Positions 1 through 8,224 of a stretch of DNA of 64,000 bases are shown here, piece by piece. The position numbers and the translations under genes are program-made. Within the stretch, counting starts at the first letter, position 1; the number at the start of each line of letters is the position of its first letter. Source of the DNA: Spartobacteria bacterium UBA5019 (GTDB lineage Bacteria > Verrucomicrobiota > Verrucomicrobiia > Chthoniobacterales > Terrimicrobiaceae); the NCBI GenBank assembly GCA_002396485.1, contig DGXZ01000021.1, positions 1 to 64,000 on the forward strand. The letters run 5' to 3'. The notes beneath the pieces were generated by a model. That model was not told the origin of the DNA, ran no database searches, and saw only the letters and a program-made list of their open reading frames with translations.

Positions 1-4
1 CATG

Positions 5-1411
5 TCATCTGACCCCCAGTTCCCCTGGGGCTGCGAGATGGACCATGGCGGCCCCATAGTTGGAAAACGAGGCCAAGCTCCCATTCCTGCCAATAGCGGC
101 CACCGCCAGGATGTTAAAAAGTTTGTAGGATGCTGGATAAAACGGCCTGACATCGTTATTGGATCTAGAATTTCCCGCCGCAGCGACAAAGAGGGCCCCG
201 CTGGTACCCGCATCCCGAATGGCATTTTCCAAAGCGATACTTGCGCCGCCTCCGCCCCAACTGTTGCTGAGAATACGCACATTTTTTGCCACGGCATACT
301 CGATGCATTCCACGGCGTCGGACATTGCGCCAGAGCCATCGGCACCGAGGAATTTCAATGCCATCAGACGCACCTGCCATGCCACGCCGACATGGTCCCC
401 GCCGCCGTTGGCCTGCGCACCGATCGTGCCGGCGCAATGCGACCCGTGGTTGTGGTCATCCCTGGGATCGCCGCTGCCGGTGATCACGTTGATGCCGAAG
501 ACATCGTCCACATAGCCGTTGCCATCGTCGTCGAGGCGATTGCCTGGGATTTCGCCGGAATTCCTCCACATCTGGTTTTTCAGGTCCTGATGGGTGTAGC
601 GGATGCCCGTGTCGAAGACCGCCACGGTGACGCTGGTGGAACCCGTGGTGATGTCCCATGCCCGTGCCGCGTCGATATCCTCCCCGGCGACTCCTTTAGA
701 AAGGCCGGTGTTCCTGAGTCCCCAGAGGCGATCGTCGCTGAACGCGGCGTCGCTCGGCACGGCTTGCGTGGTCACCACGTAATCGGGCTCCACGTATTCA
801 AACTGCCCGGAAGCTTGCAGGGCGGTGATCCGCTGCGAAAGCGCGAGCCCTTGGCTTTGCGCCCCCTCCGGAGTGGCCACTACCGTCGGTTCTCCCGCCG
901 TGGACTCGAGCACCAGCACGCCCGCGCGATTCAGCGGCATTCGAAAGGGTTCATAGCGACTCTCCGAAAGCGCGGCGACCGCTTTTCCCAAAGTAGCGGC
1001 CTGAGAAAACTTGGCCAGCAACCGGGTGGGATGGGCCTTTACCTCCCCGACGAGCACGTAGTGGCTGCTCAATTCCACGGGCCGACGCGGCCTCACGCGG
1101 CTCGCTTGCAAGCCATCGGCAGTTTCGATCAAACCAAACACGGGATCGCCAGCCGGCTTGCCAGGCAGCGCGGCGGGGACCTGCGCTTGTGATGCAACCC
1201 CTGCGGCTGCCGTCCCAGTTTTGGCGTCGGCGGCTACGCTCCGGGTTGAATCGGTTGTGGTCCCTTTGTTTTGAATATTGCCACTGGCTGACGATGCCAC
1301 CGGAGGCTCCCCGCTTCCTTTTTCTCGCGGTAGCAGCACCCAAACCGAGGTGCATGCGGCCACCAAAAGGCAGAGTGCAATCAGATACTTTTTGAGGTTC
1401 GTTTTTTTCAT
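5..1411 (-). CDS. Subtilisin-like (S8) serine peptidase, frame closed before the catalytic Ser
   Basis: Secreted or membrane-anchored subtilase. The N-terminus is charged then hydrophobic (residues 1-27) and contains VAAC, a possible lipobox, although the hydrophobic run continues past the Cys. A prodomain-like part ends with EYVEPDYV (about 205-212). The catalytic domain shows Asp267 in VAVFDTGI, His322 in NHGSHCAG and the oxyanion Asn414 in AAAGNS. The frame then reaches APG and stops four codons later at a TGA (5-7), so the GTSMA serine motif is absent from this frame. Either the gene is frameshifted or truncated, or the rest lies past the left edge in another frame. Its start overlaps (ATGA) the end of a 41-codon remnant. 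The family is clear; whether it is active is doubtful. Confidence 0.85.
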   Translation of the reverse strand: MKKTNLKKYLIALCLLVAACTSVWVLLPREKGSGEPPVASSASGNIQNKGTTTDSTRSVAADAKTGTAAAGVASQAQVPAALPGKPAGDPVFGLIETADGLQASRVRPRRPVELSSHYVLVGEVKAHPTRLLAKFSQAATLGKAVAALSESRYEPFRMPLNRAGVLVLESTAGEPTVVATPEGAQSQGLALSQRITALQASGQFEYVEPDYVVTTQAVPSDAAFSDDRLWGLRNTGLSKGVAGEDIDAARAWDITTGSTSVTVAVFDTGIRYTHQDLKNQMWRNSGEIPGNRLDDDGNGYVDDVFGINVITGSGDPRDDHNHGSHCAGTIGAQANGGGDHVGVAWQVRLMALKFLGADGSGAMSDAVECIEYAVAKNVRILSNSWGGGGASIALENAIRDAGTSGALFVAAAGNSRSNNDVRPFYPASYKLFNILAVAAIGRNGSLASFSNYGAAMVHLAAPGELGVR

Positions 1412-1533
1412 CGCATTAATGGTTTCGTCAGATCCACAAAGTAGAACGTCGCACCCCCCGTCGCGTAGGTGTCGGTGATCGTGCGTACTTTGTCGCTGTC
1501 GCTCGTGATGCCACCTGCTACAATCGCCAACAC
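1408..1533 (-). pseudogene. 41-codon ORF remnant ending in an ATGA overlap with the protease gene
   Basis: An open frame runs from just after an in-frame TAA (1534-1536) through GTG TTG to a TGA that overlaps the ATG of the downstream protease by four bases. The peptide contains TITDTYATGG and FYFVDLTKPL and looks like the tail of a folded protein rather than random sequence. The exact ATGA coupling to the next gene is the arrangement expected of the last codons of an upstream gene in an operon. I do not recognise the family. It may be the 3' end of a gene whose body was deleted, or a chance frame. Confidence 0.3.
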
Positions 1534-1777
1534 TTAGGAGAGTGAGCGGTCATGAACAACACAAAAAACTTTCCCAATTTCTCTGAAGTTCTGGATTTTT
1601 CTGGATATGCACTTGACTCAACAGACCACAAACTGTCGTGTTTAAGAGGTTATTTTATACGGAACTGGATCGATCTGATTAGTATGCTGAGGCAGGCGTA
1701 GGAACAACTTACCCCGAGATGCTGATATTCGCCTATTGAATTGGAAAACGCACTCATTGAGGTCATCCGGGATTAGG
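1412..1777. other. Gene-poor, AT-richer stretch with small-ORF debris
   Basis: These 366 bases between the protease and the endonuclease-family gene hold no full-length gene. The leftward part is covered by the 41-codon remnant on the minus strand. The middle holds a 49-codon plus-strand ORF with a good ribosome binding site. The remainder (about 1702-1777) shows nothing I can assign. The segment is visibly richer in A and T than its flanks. I see no tRNA and no convincing terminator. Confidence 0.5.
1552..1701 (+). CDS. Possible 49-aa small ORF with strong Shine-Dalgarno, perhaps a truncated IS gene
   Basis: ATG at 1552 is preceded by AGGAGAG (1536-1542) with 9 bases between, one of the clearest ribosome binding sites in the window. 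The ORF encodes 49 residues, beginning MNNTKNFPNF, and stops at TAG 1699-1701. In a neighbouring frame just past the stop the bases can be read as AGVGTTYPEM then LIFAY; a YPEML-type motif followed by aromatic residues occurs near the N-terminus of several transposase families. That suggests, weakly, a frameshifted 5' end of an IS gene. The function is unknown and the ORF may be non-functional debris. Confidence 0.3.
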   Translation: MNNTKNFPNFSEVLDFSGYALDSTDHKLSCLRGYFIRNWIDLISMLRQA

Positions 1778-3295
1778 TTAATCCTTTTCGAGGATCCAAT
1801 CGACATTAGGCAGGAAGAACTGCCACGCGCCTTTGAAGATGTTCAGCTGGGCGTGAAAGCGGAGCTTGGAGTGGATTTTTGCGAGTTCGCGCAAACGGTC
1901 GCGGGTGGTTTTGTCTGGGCTGAAGACGTTGTAGGTGATACCTTTCAGGTCGATTGTGACGACACCTCGTTTGCCGACTTGGGCTGGGGCTTCGATGAGA
2001 AAGACTTTGCCGAGCCATTCGGGTTTGCGGAAATCGGTGTTGGGCGGTTCGTTGGCGGGATTGATGGCTGTGGCGAAGATTTCTTCGACGGAAACTTTGC
2101 GGATGGGCGGAACATTCCCGGCGTCGGCAGTTGAGAGCTTGGTGAGCGGCATCCATTGGTCTGAAGACTTGGCATCAGCAACACGGAAGCGGGCCAGGAT
2201 GGGAAAGTGGTCGGAGAATCCGGAGGGATATTTGCCGCACGACCAGCGGAGTGGACGGCCCAGCGGGTCGGCGTTGAGGGCGGGAATCGCGAGCACCCCG
2301 AAGCTGTTGTCCTCATACTGCAGTCCTGTGTTGTCGTAGAGACCACGCGAGACGATGAGGTGCATGAGCGTTCCCCATTTGTTCTGATACACATCGCTCC
2401 CGCGTTTTTCGGCGGGGAGTTCGAACCAAAGATTGTAGAGATCCGCCTTGCCGCTTTTGAGGGCGGTTTCGTTGCCCTGCGAGCCGAGCACTTGATTGAT
2501 AGCGGATTTTTTGAAGTTGGGATAGCGAAGCGTCTGGTTGTAGTGGGAGTTGAAATCCCCGGCCAGAATGACATCCGCCAAGGGATGCTGCTTGAAAATT
2601 TCGTTCAACCGGTCGCGGAGTGTGCGGGCATTTGCCATACGGATGCGCTCGCTCTCGATATCACCGGCGCCGGATTTCCAGTGGTTCGCAAAGACGGTGA
2701 GCGAATGGCCGTTCACATTGAGTTGAGCTTCGAGAATGGCACGGGCATTGAGCGTATGGTGGGTTTTGACGGCTGTGACGGGGAAGCGGGAGAGGATGAC
2801 ATTTTTGACGGAACGGGAGCGACCGTCCTCATGTGAGCCAGGAGTCTCGTCGGGAACGACCACATGATACCGCCCGAGTCCGGCGTCTTCCAGAGCCTTG
2901 AGGAGCCAAAGCTCGGCTGGCAGCGAGGCGGTCGCGGGCGGCAGCGGGGATGTGGAAAGAACCTCCTCGAGCGTGCGGCTTTTGACCGAGTCCAACCAAT
3001 CCGCAGCCTTCAGGCCGGTGGCGTCCGGGGTTTGATCGATTTCAATTTCATTCAGGATGACCACATCGGGACCTCGTCCAGAATCCACAGTGGAGAGCAC
3101 CTTGGCGGCATTGCGGGCCTTCACCAGGAGATGGCGTGGCGTGTATTTATCGGAGCTGTAGTCCTCGTAGCTGGCGATCCCGTCGAGATCGAAAAGGTTC
3201 TCCACATTGTAGGCCACGATGGAGAATCCCGATAACCGTGCGGGAAGTATGGAAGCGATCAGGGCGAGGGTGGCGACGAGATGTCGTGTGGTCAT
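1778..3295 (-). CDS. Secreted endonuclease/exonuclease/phosphatase-family protein
   Basis: A 505-residue protein with a signal peptide (residues 1-23, MTTRHLVATLALIASILPAR) followed directly by FSIVAYNVENLFD, the first EEP-fold motif. Further EEP motifs are NEIEID (catalytic Glu), FANHWKSG, LAGDFNSHYN and GFSDHFPI, so the metal-binding and catalytic residues are complete. The substrate (nucleic acid, phospholipid or sugar phosphate) cannot be told. About 110 C-terminal residues beyond the catalytic domain match nothing I recognise. The frame is open 23 codons further upstream, but the ATG at 3295 places the signal peptide at the N-terminus and is preferred. The neighbouring WYL regulator gene ends 65 bases upstream on the same strand. 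Confidence 0.85.
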   Translation of the reverse strand: MTTRHLVATLALIASILPARLSGFSIVAYNVENLFDLDGIASYEDYSSDKYTPRHLLVKARNAAKVLSTVDSGRGPDVVILNEIEIDQTPDATGLKAADWLDSVKSRTLEEVLSTSPLPPATASLPAELWLLKALEDAGLGRYHVVVPDETPGSHEDGRSRSVKNVILSRFPVTAVKTHHTLNARAILEAQLNVNGHSLTVFANHWKSGAGDIESERIRMANARTLRDRLNEIFKQHPLADVILAGDFNSHYNQTLRYPNFKKSAINQVLGSQGNETALKSGKADLYNLWFELPAEKRGSDVYQNKWGTLMHLIVSRGLYDNTGLQYEDNSFGVLAIPALNADPLGRPLRWSCGKYPSGFSDHFPILARFRVADAKSSDQWMPLTKLSTADAGNVPPIRKVSVEEIFATAINPANEPPNTDFRKPEWLGKVFLIEAPAQVGKRGVVTIDLKGITYNVFSPDKTTRDRLRELAKIHSKLRFHAQLNIFKGAWQFFLPNVDWILEKD

Positions 3296-3360
3296 TGGCC
3301 GAGGCGAATCGGAACGTTGGGGATCAACAAAGGGGGGGAGTGGTTTCCAAGGCGAAAAAC

Positions 3361-4437
3361 TCAAACGCTGTATTGGAGCGCCATCGAGCGGGCGATCGAG
3401 GCGATGCGCTCGCAGAGTTCATGCGGCTCGAGAACCTTGGCGTGTGTCCCCCACCCCAGAATCCAGTTTTCCAGATCGGGAGCGAGGCCCACTTCGAGGG
3501 TGAGTTCGGCACCGCCGCCGGCGACGGGTTTGATGCGTTGGGACTTGTGCCAGACGCGCTCGGAAGCGAGGCGGGCGGCGAATGCGTCGAGGCGCACGAC
3601 GACGCGGGTCGGCTTGGGCGTCTCGAAGGCCGAGAAGCTGGAAGCCATCATATCGCCGATGGAGAAATTTTGCGGGCGCTGGAAAGTGAACTTCAGCAAT
3701 TTTGGGTTGCTCAGGCGTGTGAGCGCGAAGGTGCGAATGCCGGCGCGGACGAGGTCGTTGCCGATGAGATACCACTGATTGTCGATGCAACCAAGATGGT
3801 AGGGTTCCACGCGGCGGCGCTCGGCTTTTTTACCGGTGAGCTTGAAGTAATCGAACTCCACCGTGCGCTGTTCCAGAACGGCCTGGGAGAGGATGTCGAA
3901 GACACGGAGTTCCTGAATCGCGTATCCGACAGGGCGGAACGAGATGGCGGCATTCAAATCCTGAAAGGAAAAGAAGCCCTCCTCTTCCAGATTGGAGGTC
4001 ATTTTTTGGAAGGCGGATTTGAGCGGCTTCTCAAAGACGGTGCCCTTGTATTGCTCGAGAGATTTCTGAGCCACGAGGAGGGCGACAATCTCGCCTTCGG
4101 TCATGGTCATTCGCGGAAAAGCGGAAACCGGCTTTGTATAGCAAAACCCACGGTTCAGAGCGTTGTAGGCAATCGGGAGGTGCATCTGATCCCGCATGAA
4201 ATCGACATCACGCATCACCGTCTTGCAGGAAACCTCGAACTCCACCGCCATGGATGTGCAGTTCGGATGCGCATTGCGGCTGATGAGATCGTGAATGCGC
4301 AGCATTCGAGCCATCGGGGGGCGGGAATGTTGCTCCACGCCGAATCTCCGCGTGCGGCGACCCTTTTTAGAGGTGGTGAGGGGGAGCTCGGACTCACTAG
4401 CCAGAGCGACCTGCGCGCCGGGAGTGAGCTCAGTCAT
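3361..4437 (-). CDS. WYL-domain transcriptional regulator
   Basis: About 358 residues. An N-terminal winged helix-turn-helix (about 40-100, with ARMLRIHDLI and TVMRDVDFMR, the recognition-helix pattern of DeoR/YafY-type regulators) is followed by a WYL domain containing VEPYHLGCIDN then QWYLIGND. WYL domains sense ligands, often nucleic acids or nucleotides, and such proteins usually act as repressors or activators. ATG 4437 is chosen because its first eight bases (ATGACTGA) overlap the end of the upstream DUF2231 gene, which implies translational coupling; the frame stays open 28 codons further upstream. The target genes cannot be read from the sequence. Confidence 0.85.
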   Translation of the reverse strand: MTELTPGAQVALASESELPLTTSKKGRRTRRFGVEQHSRPPMARMLRIHDLISRNAHPNCTSMAVEFEVSCKTVMRDVDFMRDQMHLPIAYNALNRGFCYTKPVSAFPRMTMTEGEIVALLVAQKSLEQYKGTVFEKPLKSAFQKMTSNLEEEGFFSFQDLNAAISFRPVGYAIQELRVFDILSQAVLEQRTVEFDYFKLTGKKAERRRVEPYHLGCIDNQWYLIGNDLVRAGIRTFALTRLSNPKLLKFTFQRPQNFSIGDMMASSFSAFETPKPTRVVVRLDAFAARLASERVWHKSQRIKPVAGGGAELTLEVGLAPDLENWILGWGTHAKVLEPHELCERIASIARSMALQYSV

Positions 4438-4900
4438 GGCTTTTGAGCTGAGGAGTTTTTCCGACTCCCAAGCCATGTTCATAGACCAATGCGCCTCCAT
4501 AATGACCAGCTTGGGCGACATGGTAGGCGGTCATGAGCGCAACCGCAGCAGTGGCCGCTGCGAGAATGCGTTTCACCAAGCGCCAGCGCGCTGTCAGAAC
4601 CGTGAGCACGGCGAGGAATGCCGCAGCGAGTGAGAAGTTGCGGGCGCGCTCGCCAGCGTGTTCGTGATTTTCCAATGCCTCGTGCAATTCACCGGTCGTC
4701 TTGGGCAATCGATGCTCCTCACGCTCGCCGGTTTGCACAGCGACCACGGCTCCAGCGGCTCCGAGAAAGAGAATCAGGGCTGTGGGCAAAGCCCATCTTT
4801 GAAAAACCACAGCTAGGAGCGACAAACCAGCTCCAACCAATAAAAGGGCAATCGGGAAATGAACGACCGCAGGATGCAAGGGCTCAGGGATTGTTATCAT
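4430..4900 (-). CDS. DUF2231-like small integral membrane protein
   Basis: A 156-residue protein starting MITIPEPLHPAVVHFPIALL. The pattern HPAVVHFPIAL followed by four hydrophobic segments is characteristic of DUF2231 (YybA/cytochrome-like membrane proteins, some of which carry haem). Histidines in the first and third segments (the HPAVVHFP motif, and a stretch near EALENHEHAGERARN) could be metal or haem ligands; that is inference. The start at 4900 fits the family N-terminus better than the upstream ATG at 4969, which would add a Cys/Arg-rich leader. The last codons overlap the start of the WYL regulator by eight bases, so the two are probably co-expressed. Confidence 0.75.
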   Translation of the reverse strand: MITIPEPLHPAVVHFPIALLLVGAGLSLLAVVFQRWALPTALILFLGAAGAVVAVQTGEREEHRLPKTTGELHEALENHEHAGERARNFSLAAAFLAVLTVLTARWRLVKRILAAATAAVALMTAYHVAQAGHYGGALVYEHGLGVGKTPQLKSHD

Positions 4901-5071
4901 GCGGCATCTATTACAATGCGAGCAACGCGCCGCAAAGAGGAAACAGCGCTTGGTCGGACAAGACCCCATTTCTCAAGACTGCAGGCAGGTATCTGCTGGA
5001 TGGCCAGAAGAGATGACAAAAGAAACACCTCACATCGAACCGCTCAGAGCGAGAGAAGTTGAACCCCGCTT

Positions 5072-7177
5072 ATGAAAGCGAACTCTCCGTGGCCGGGAAG
5101 TCCCTCACCAATTGGGGCGACATGGGACGGTGATGGTGTGAACTTTGCCATTTTTTCCGAGAACGCCACGCTCGTGGAACTTTGCCTCTTTGATTCCGCC
5201 ACTGACGAGATCGAGAGCGCCCGCCTTGTCCTTCCGGAAAAAACAAACCAGGTCTGGCACGGCTATCTTCATGGTGCCGGTCCCGGACTGGTCTATGGCT
5301 ACCGGGTCCACGGCCCCGAGAATCCAGCTTTGGGCCATTGCTTCAATCCGCGAAAAGTCCTGCTGGATCCTTATGCAAAAAGCATCGCCCGGACTTTCTC
5401 ACATGGCATTACAACCACTGATCCCCTGCAGGACAACGCAGCCACGGCGGCACTCGGTAGGGTTATCGACCCCGCATTCCACTGGAACGGTACGGCACCA
5501 CCGGCGACTCCATGGCATGAGACAATCGTGTACGAGGCGCACGTGAAAGGCTTCACGAAACAACATCCCGGCGTGCCTGAAAATTTGAGGGGAACCTATG
5601 CAGGCTTCGCCTCGCCTGCCGCGATCGAGCACTTCACATCCCTCGGCATCACGGCAGTCGAATTGCTTCCGGTACACTACCACATCGATGAGGGTCGACT
5701 GGTCGATGCGGGACTGGTGAATTACTGGGGCTACAACACGCTCGGCTTCTTTGCACCGGACCCGCGCTATTGCTCGAGCAGCCCTGAAAATGCCGTGAAC
5801 GAATTCAAGGAGATGGTGCGTGTCCTGCACGCAGCCGGCATAGAAGTCATATTGGATGTCGTTTACAACCACACCGCCGAGGGCGACCACACGGGACCTG
5901 TGCTGTCCATGCGGGGCATAGACAATTCCTGCTATTACCGTCTCGCCGAGGACCGCAGCCGTTACATCGATTTCACAGGCTGCGGGAACTCGCTCAACGT
6001 GGCGCATCCGCATGTTCTGCAACTGATCATGGACTCGCTCCGATACTGGGTTTTGGAAATGCATGTGGATGGTTTTCGTTTTGATCTGGCCAGCGCACTG
6101 GCGCGGGAATTATGGGACGTGGACCGGCTCGGATCGTTCTTTGACATCATTCACCAGGATCCTATTTTGTCGCAGGTGAAGCTCATTGCGGAGCCGTGGG
6201 ATTTGGGGCCGAACGGATATCAGGTCGGGAATTTTCCGGTCCTTTGGAGCGAGTGGAATGGTCGATACCGAGATTGTGTGAGGAGGTTTTGGAAAGGCGA
6301 AGGTGCCACAGTCGGCGAGTTGGCGACGCGACTCTCGGGCAGTAGCGACCTTTATCTGCACAATGGACGACGACCGCATGCGAGCCTGAATTTTGTGACC
6401 TGCCACGATGGGTTCACGCTCGCGGATTTGGTTTCGTTCAATGCAAAACACAATGAGGCAAACCAGGACTCGAATACTGATGGAACCGATCAAAACGACA
6501 GTTGGAACTGTGGCGTCGAGGGGCCATCCGCAGACCCTGCCATTCACACACTGAGACTTCGGCAACAGAAGAATTTCCTGTGCTCACTTTTCCTTTCACA
6601 AGGCGTCCCCATGTTACTGGCCGGGGATGAATTCGGCCGTACACAGGGAGGGAACAACAATGCCTACTGTCAGGACTCCCCCATATCGTGGCTCGACTGG
6701 AACCTCGATGAAGAACGCCGGGCTCAGCTCGAGTTCGTGCGGCGCCTGATCGATCTGAGACGCAAGCAGCCCGTCTTTCGACGCAGACATTTTTTTCAGG
6801 GACGTGCGATTCATGGCAGGGACATCAAGGACCTTTACTGGATTCGGCCAGACGGCATGGAGATGTCCGAACTGGATTGGAACTCTCCGCATGTGCGCTG
6901 CCTCGGCATGGGACTTCTTGGCGACCAAATCGTGGAGTGCGATGAGCGCGGGCAACCGGTGCGAGGAGACTCGTTTTTGATTCTGATGAATGCCGGGGAT
7001 GCAGCCGTGCCTTTTTGCCTTGGCGCACGCCAACTGCAAGTTGCGTGGACACTTGTGCTCGATACATCCGATGGCGCGAACTCCCTGCAGGAGGGCGCAT
7101 TTCCACACATGGCCGAGTATCCGCTTCAATCCTGCTCGGTCGCAGTCCTGCAACCGCACTATGTGCCGTTTGCGTAG
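5072..7177 (+). CDS. glgX: Glycogen debranching enzyme GlgX (isoamylase type)
   Basis: This 701-residue cytosolic enzyme hydrolyses alpha-1,6 branches of limit-dextrin glycogen. An N-terminal CBM48/isoamylase domain (about 8-110, with [18 protein letters not shown]) precedes the GH13 barrel. All four GH13 regions are present: DVVYNH (262-267), GFRFDLA with nucleophile Asp338, LIAEPWD with acid/base Glu374, and FVTCHDG with Asp446. Length and motif order are normal for GlgX. It stands alone, divergent from the DUF2231/WYL pair; no other glycogen gene is in the window. Confidence 0.95.
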   Translation: MKANSPWPGSPSPIGATWDGDGVNFAIFSENATLVELCLFDSATDEIESARLVLPEKTNQVWHGYLHGAGPGLVYGYRVHGPENPALGHCFNPRKVLLDPYAKSIARTFSHGITTTDPLQDNAATAALGRVIDPAFHWNGTAPPATPWHETIVYEAHVKGFTKQHPGVPENLRGTYAGFASPAAIEHFTSLGITAVELLPVHYHIDEGRLVDAGLVNYWGYNTLGFFAPDPRYCSSSPENAVNEFKEMVRVLHAAGIEVILDVVYNHTAEGDHTGPVLSMRGIDNSCYYRLAEDRSRYIDFTGCGNSLNVAHPHVLQLIMDSLRYWVLEMHVDGFRFDLASALARELWDVDRLGSFFDIIHQDPILSQVKLIAEPWDLGPNGYQVGNFPVLWSEWNGRYRDCVRRFWKGEGATVGELATRLSGSSDLYLHNGRRPHASLNFVTCHDGFTLADLVSFNAKHNEANQDSNTDGTDQNDSWNCGVEGPSADPAIHTLRLRQQKNFLCSLFLSQGVPMLLAGDEFGRTQGGNNNAYCQDSPISWLDWNLDEERRAQLEFVRRLIDLRRKQPVFRRRHFFQGRAIHGRDIKDLYWIRPDGMEMSELDWNSPHVRCLGMGLLGDQIVECDERGQPVRGDSFLILMNAGDAAVPFCLGARQLQVAWTLVLDTSDGANSLQEGAFPHMAEYPLQSCSVAVLQPHYVPFA

Positions 7178-7226
7178 AATCAAAGGCGGCATTGCCTCTG
7201 GCGACCTGCTTCGAGGACTACACAGA

Positions 7227-7433
7227 TCACGACGAGCAGCACGACATTGCGAAGCGGGGCGCTGGAGGCACAATCACCTGTGCGCAAGCCGAAACGAATT
7301 CGATCCAATGCAGGTAAATCGCCACCGGACTCGCAAGCGCGCCCGGCACAAGGTTCATTTGGTAAACCGCCGCAACAAAGATGGTGGCGGACCATTCCAG
7401 CACAAGCCAAAGAGTGGGAGATCGCGGTCTCAT
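7227..7433 (-). CDS. Small hypothetical membrane ORF in a decayed patch
   Basis: A 68-codon frame starting ATGAGACCG whose ATG overlaps the stop (ATGA) of the rhodanese-like tail. The peptide has one clear hydrophobic segment (LWLVLEWSATIFVAAVYQ) and a second amphipathic one. Near the end, another frame would read NVVLLVVICVVLEA, a good transmembrane stretch, so a frameshift may have shortened the gene. I do not recognise the family. Its position beside a transposase remnant suggests decay. Confidence 0.35.
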   Translation of the reverse strand: MRPRSPTLWLVLEWSATIFVAAVYQMNLVPGALASPVAIYLHWIEFVSACAQVIVPPAPRFAMSCCSS

Positions 7434-7606
7434 TCGATCGGAAGTCCGGACTTCCTCCAGGCTTGAAAGCCGTCCGCAAAGAGATGGATTTTTTGCGATT
7501 CCTGTTCCAAAGAAACAGCGCCAATTGCAAGGCAGCGAGTTCGTAAAAGGTTTCGCTGCGGGTCGATTTTGGAAACGACACAGCGACTGGAGAAGCCGAT
7601 AAACAC
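7430..7606 (-). pseudogene. C-terminal fragment resembling a rhodanese domain
   Basis: A 58-codon fragment ending at TGA 7430-7432. Its last residues, DGFQAWRKSGLPIE, match the closing helix of rhodanese-like domains (usually GGFxAWxxAGLPVE), and a Cys in RTRCLAIGA lies roughly where the catalytic Cys loop would be. The N-terminal half of a rhodanese is missing: upstream the same frame runs into a Pro/Ser-rich shadow of the transposase remnant. I infer a gene interrupted or truncated by the insertion. GTG 7606 is only a convenient left boundary, not a proven start. Confidence 0.4.
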
Positions 7607-7643
7607 AAGCGGAGCGATTTTTTTCGGGCTACGGCTGTGTTGG

Positions 7644-8192
7644 CTAGGCGGTTTCGGCCCAGGCGGTCGCGGCGGCGATGGTATCTTGCTTGCGTTCCCA
7701 CTGGAGGATGCCGGCGTCGTCGACGCGGCAGGTGAAGGATTTGTGGGCTTTGAGCTGCTGGAGGGTGCGTCCGGCTTGGCTGGCGATTTTCTGGGCGTCG
7801 GGCTTGGTGCTGTGGGCATCGGTGAGTTCGAGTTGGGTTTCGCTGGGAAGGTCTTTGAGGAGTGCTTCGAGGCCTTCGTCTTCGAGGGACTGGAGGTTGA
7901 TTTTGCTGCTCATGCCGCCATCAAAAACGAAGACGGCTTCTGGGATTTGAAAGCGGCGGCGAAGGATTTTGATCGTGCTTCGCAGCGTGGTGGAGTCGGC
8001 ACGGTTGCCTCGCAGGATGGAGATGTGGAGAGGGGTGCCGTGGATGTCGGTGGCGACGGCAAAACACGGCACAGCATTCAAAAACAAGAGCGCCAGCCAC
8101 ATGGGGAATTGGAACGTATATTGACGCCAGAGAGCTGACCGGGATTCCCTGAAACGCTCTGTGGTGTCCGCCAGTGTTGACGGACACCACAT
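7644..8192 (-). pseudogene. Transposase remnant (IS1634/IS4-like DDE family)
   Basis: The region from about 8060 down to 7644 reads ATDIHGTPLHISILRGNRAD, then AVFVFDGGMSSKINLQSLED. This is the part of IS1634-type transposases around the second catalytic Asp (GNRADSTTL, then FDGGMSS in place of the usual DRGM). The protein ends ATAWAETA with no final catalytic Glu region, and no N-terminal half with the first Asp exists. The first 45 codons lie partly in a hairpin and are unlikely to be coding. This is a dead fragment, not a working IS; no terminal inverted repeats or target duplication could be matched. Confidence 0.65.
8161..8192. repeat. Perfect 11-bp inverted repeat (hairpin)
   Basis: TGTGGTGTCCG (8161-8171) and its reverse complement (8182-8192) flank a 10-base spacer. 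It lies just beyond the stop of the DUF2334 gene and at the upstream edge of the transposase remnant. There is no T-run on either side, so it is a poor intrinsic terminator. It may instead be an IS-associated palindrome or a REP-like element. Confidence 0.6.
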
Positions 8193-8224
8193 TTCGAAGC
8201 GAGGGCCATTTTCAGACCGACCAA

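Noticed and set aside
2..1192. A 396-codon plus-strand frame opposite the protease
   Set aside because: Antisense shadow of a gene with clear subtilase motifs; the composition is odd and no domain is seen.
7430..7819. A 129-codon minus-strand ORF with a Pro/Ser-rich first half
   Set aside because: The first half is the out-of-frame shadow of the transposase remnant; only the last 58 codons look like protein.
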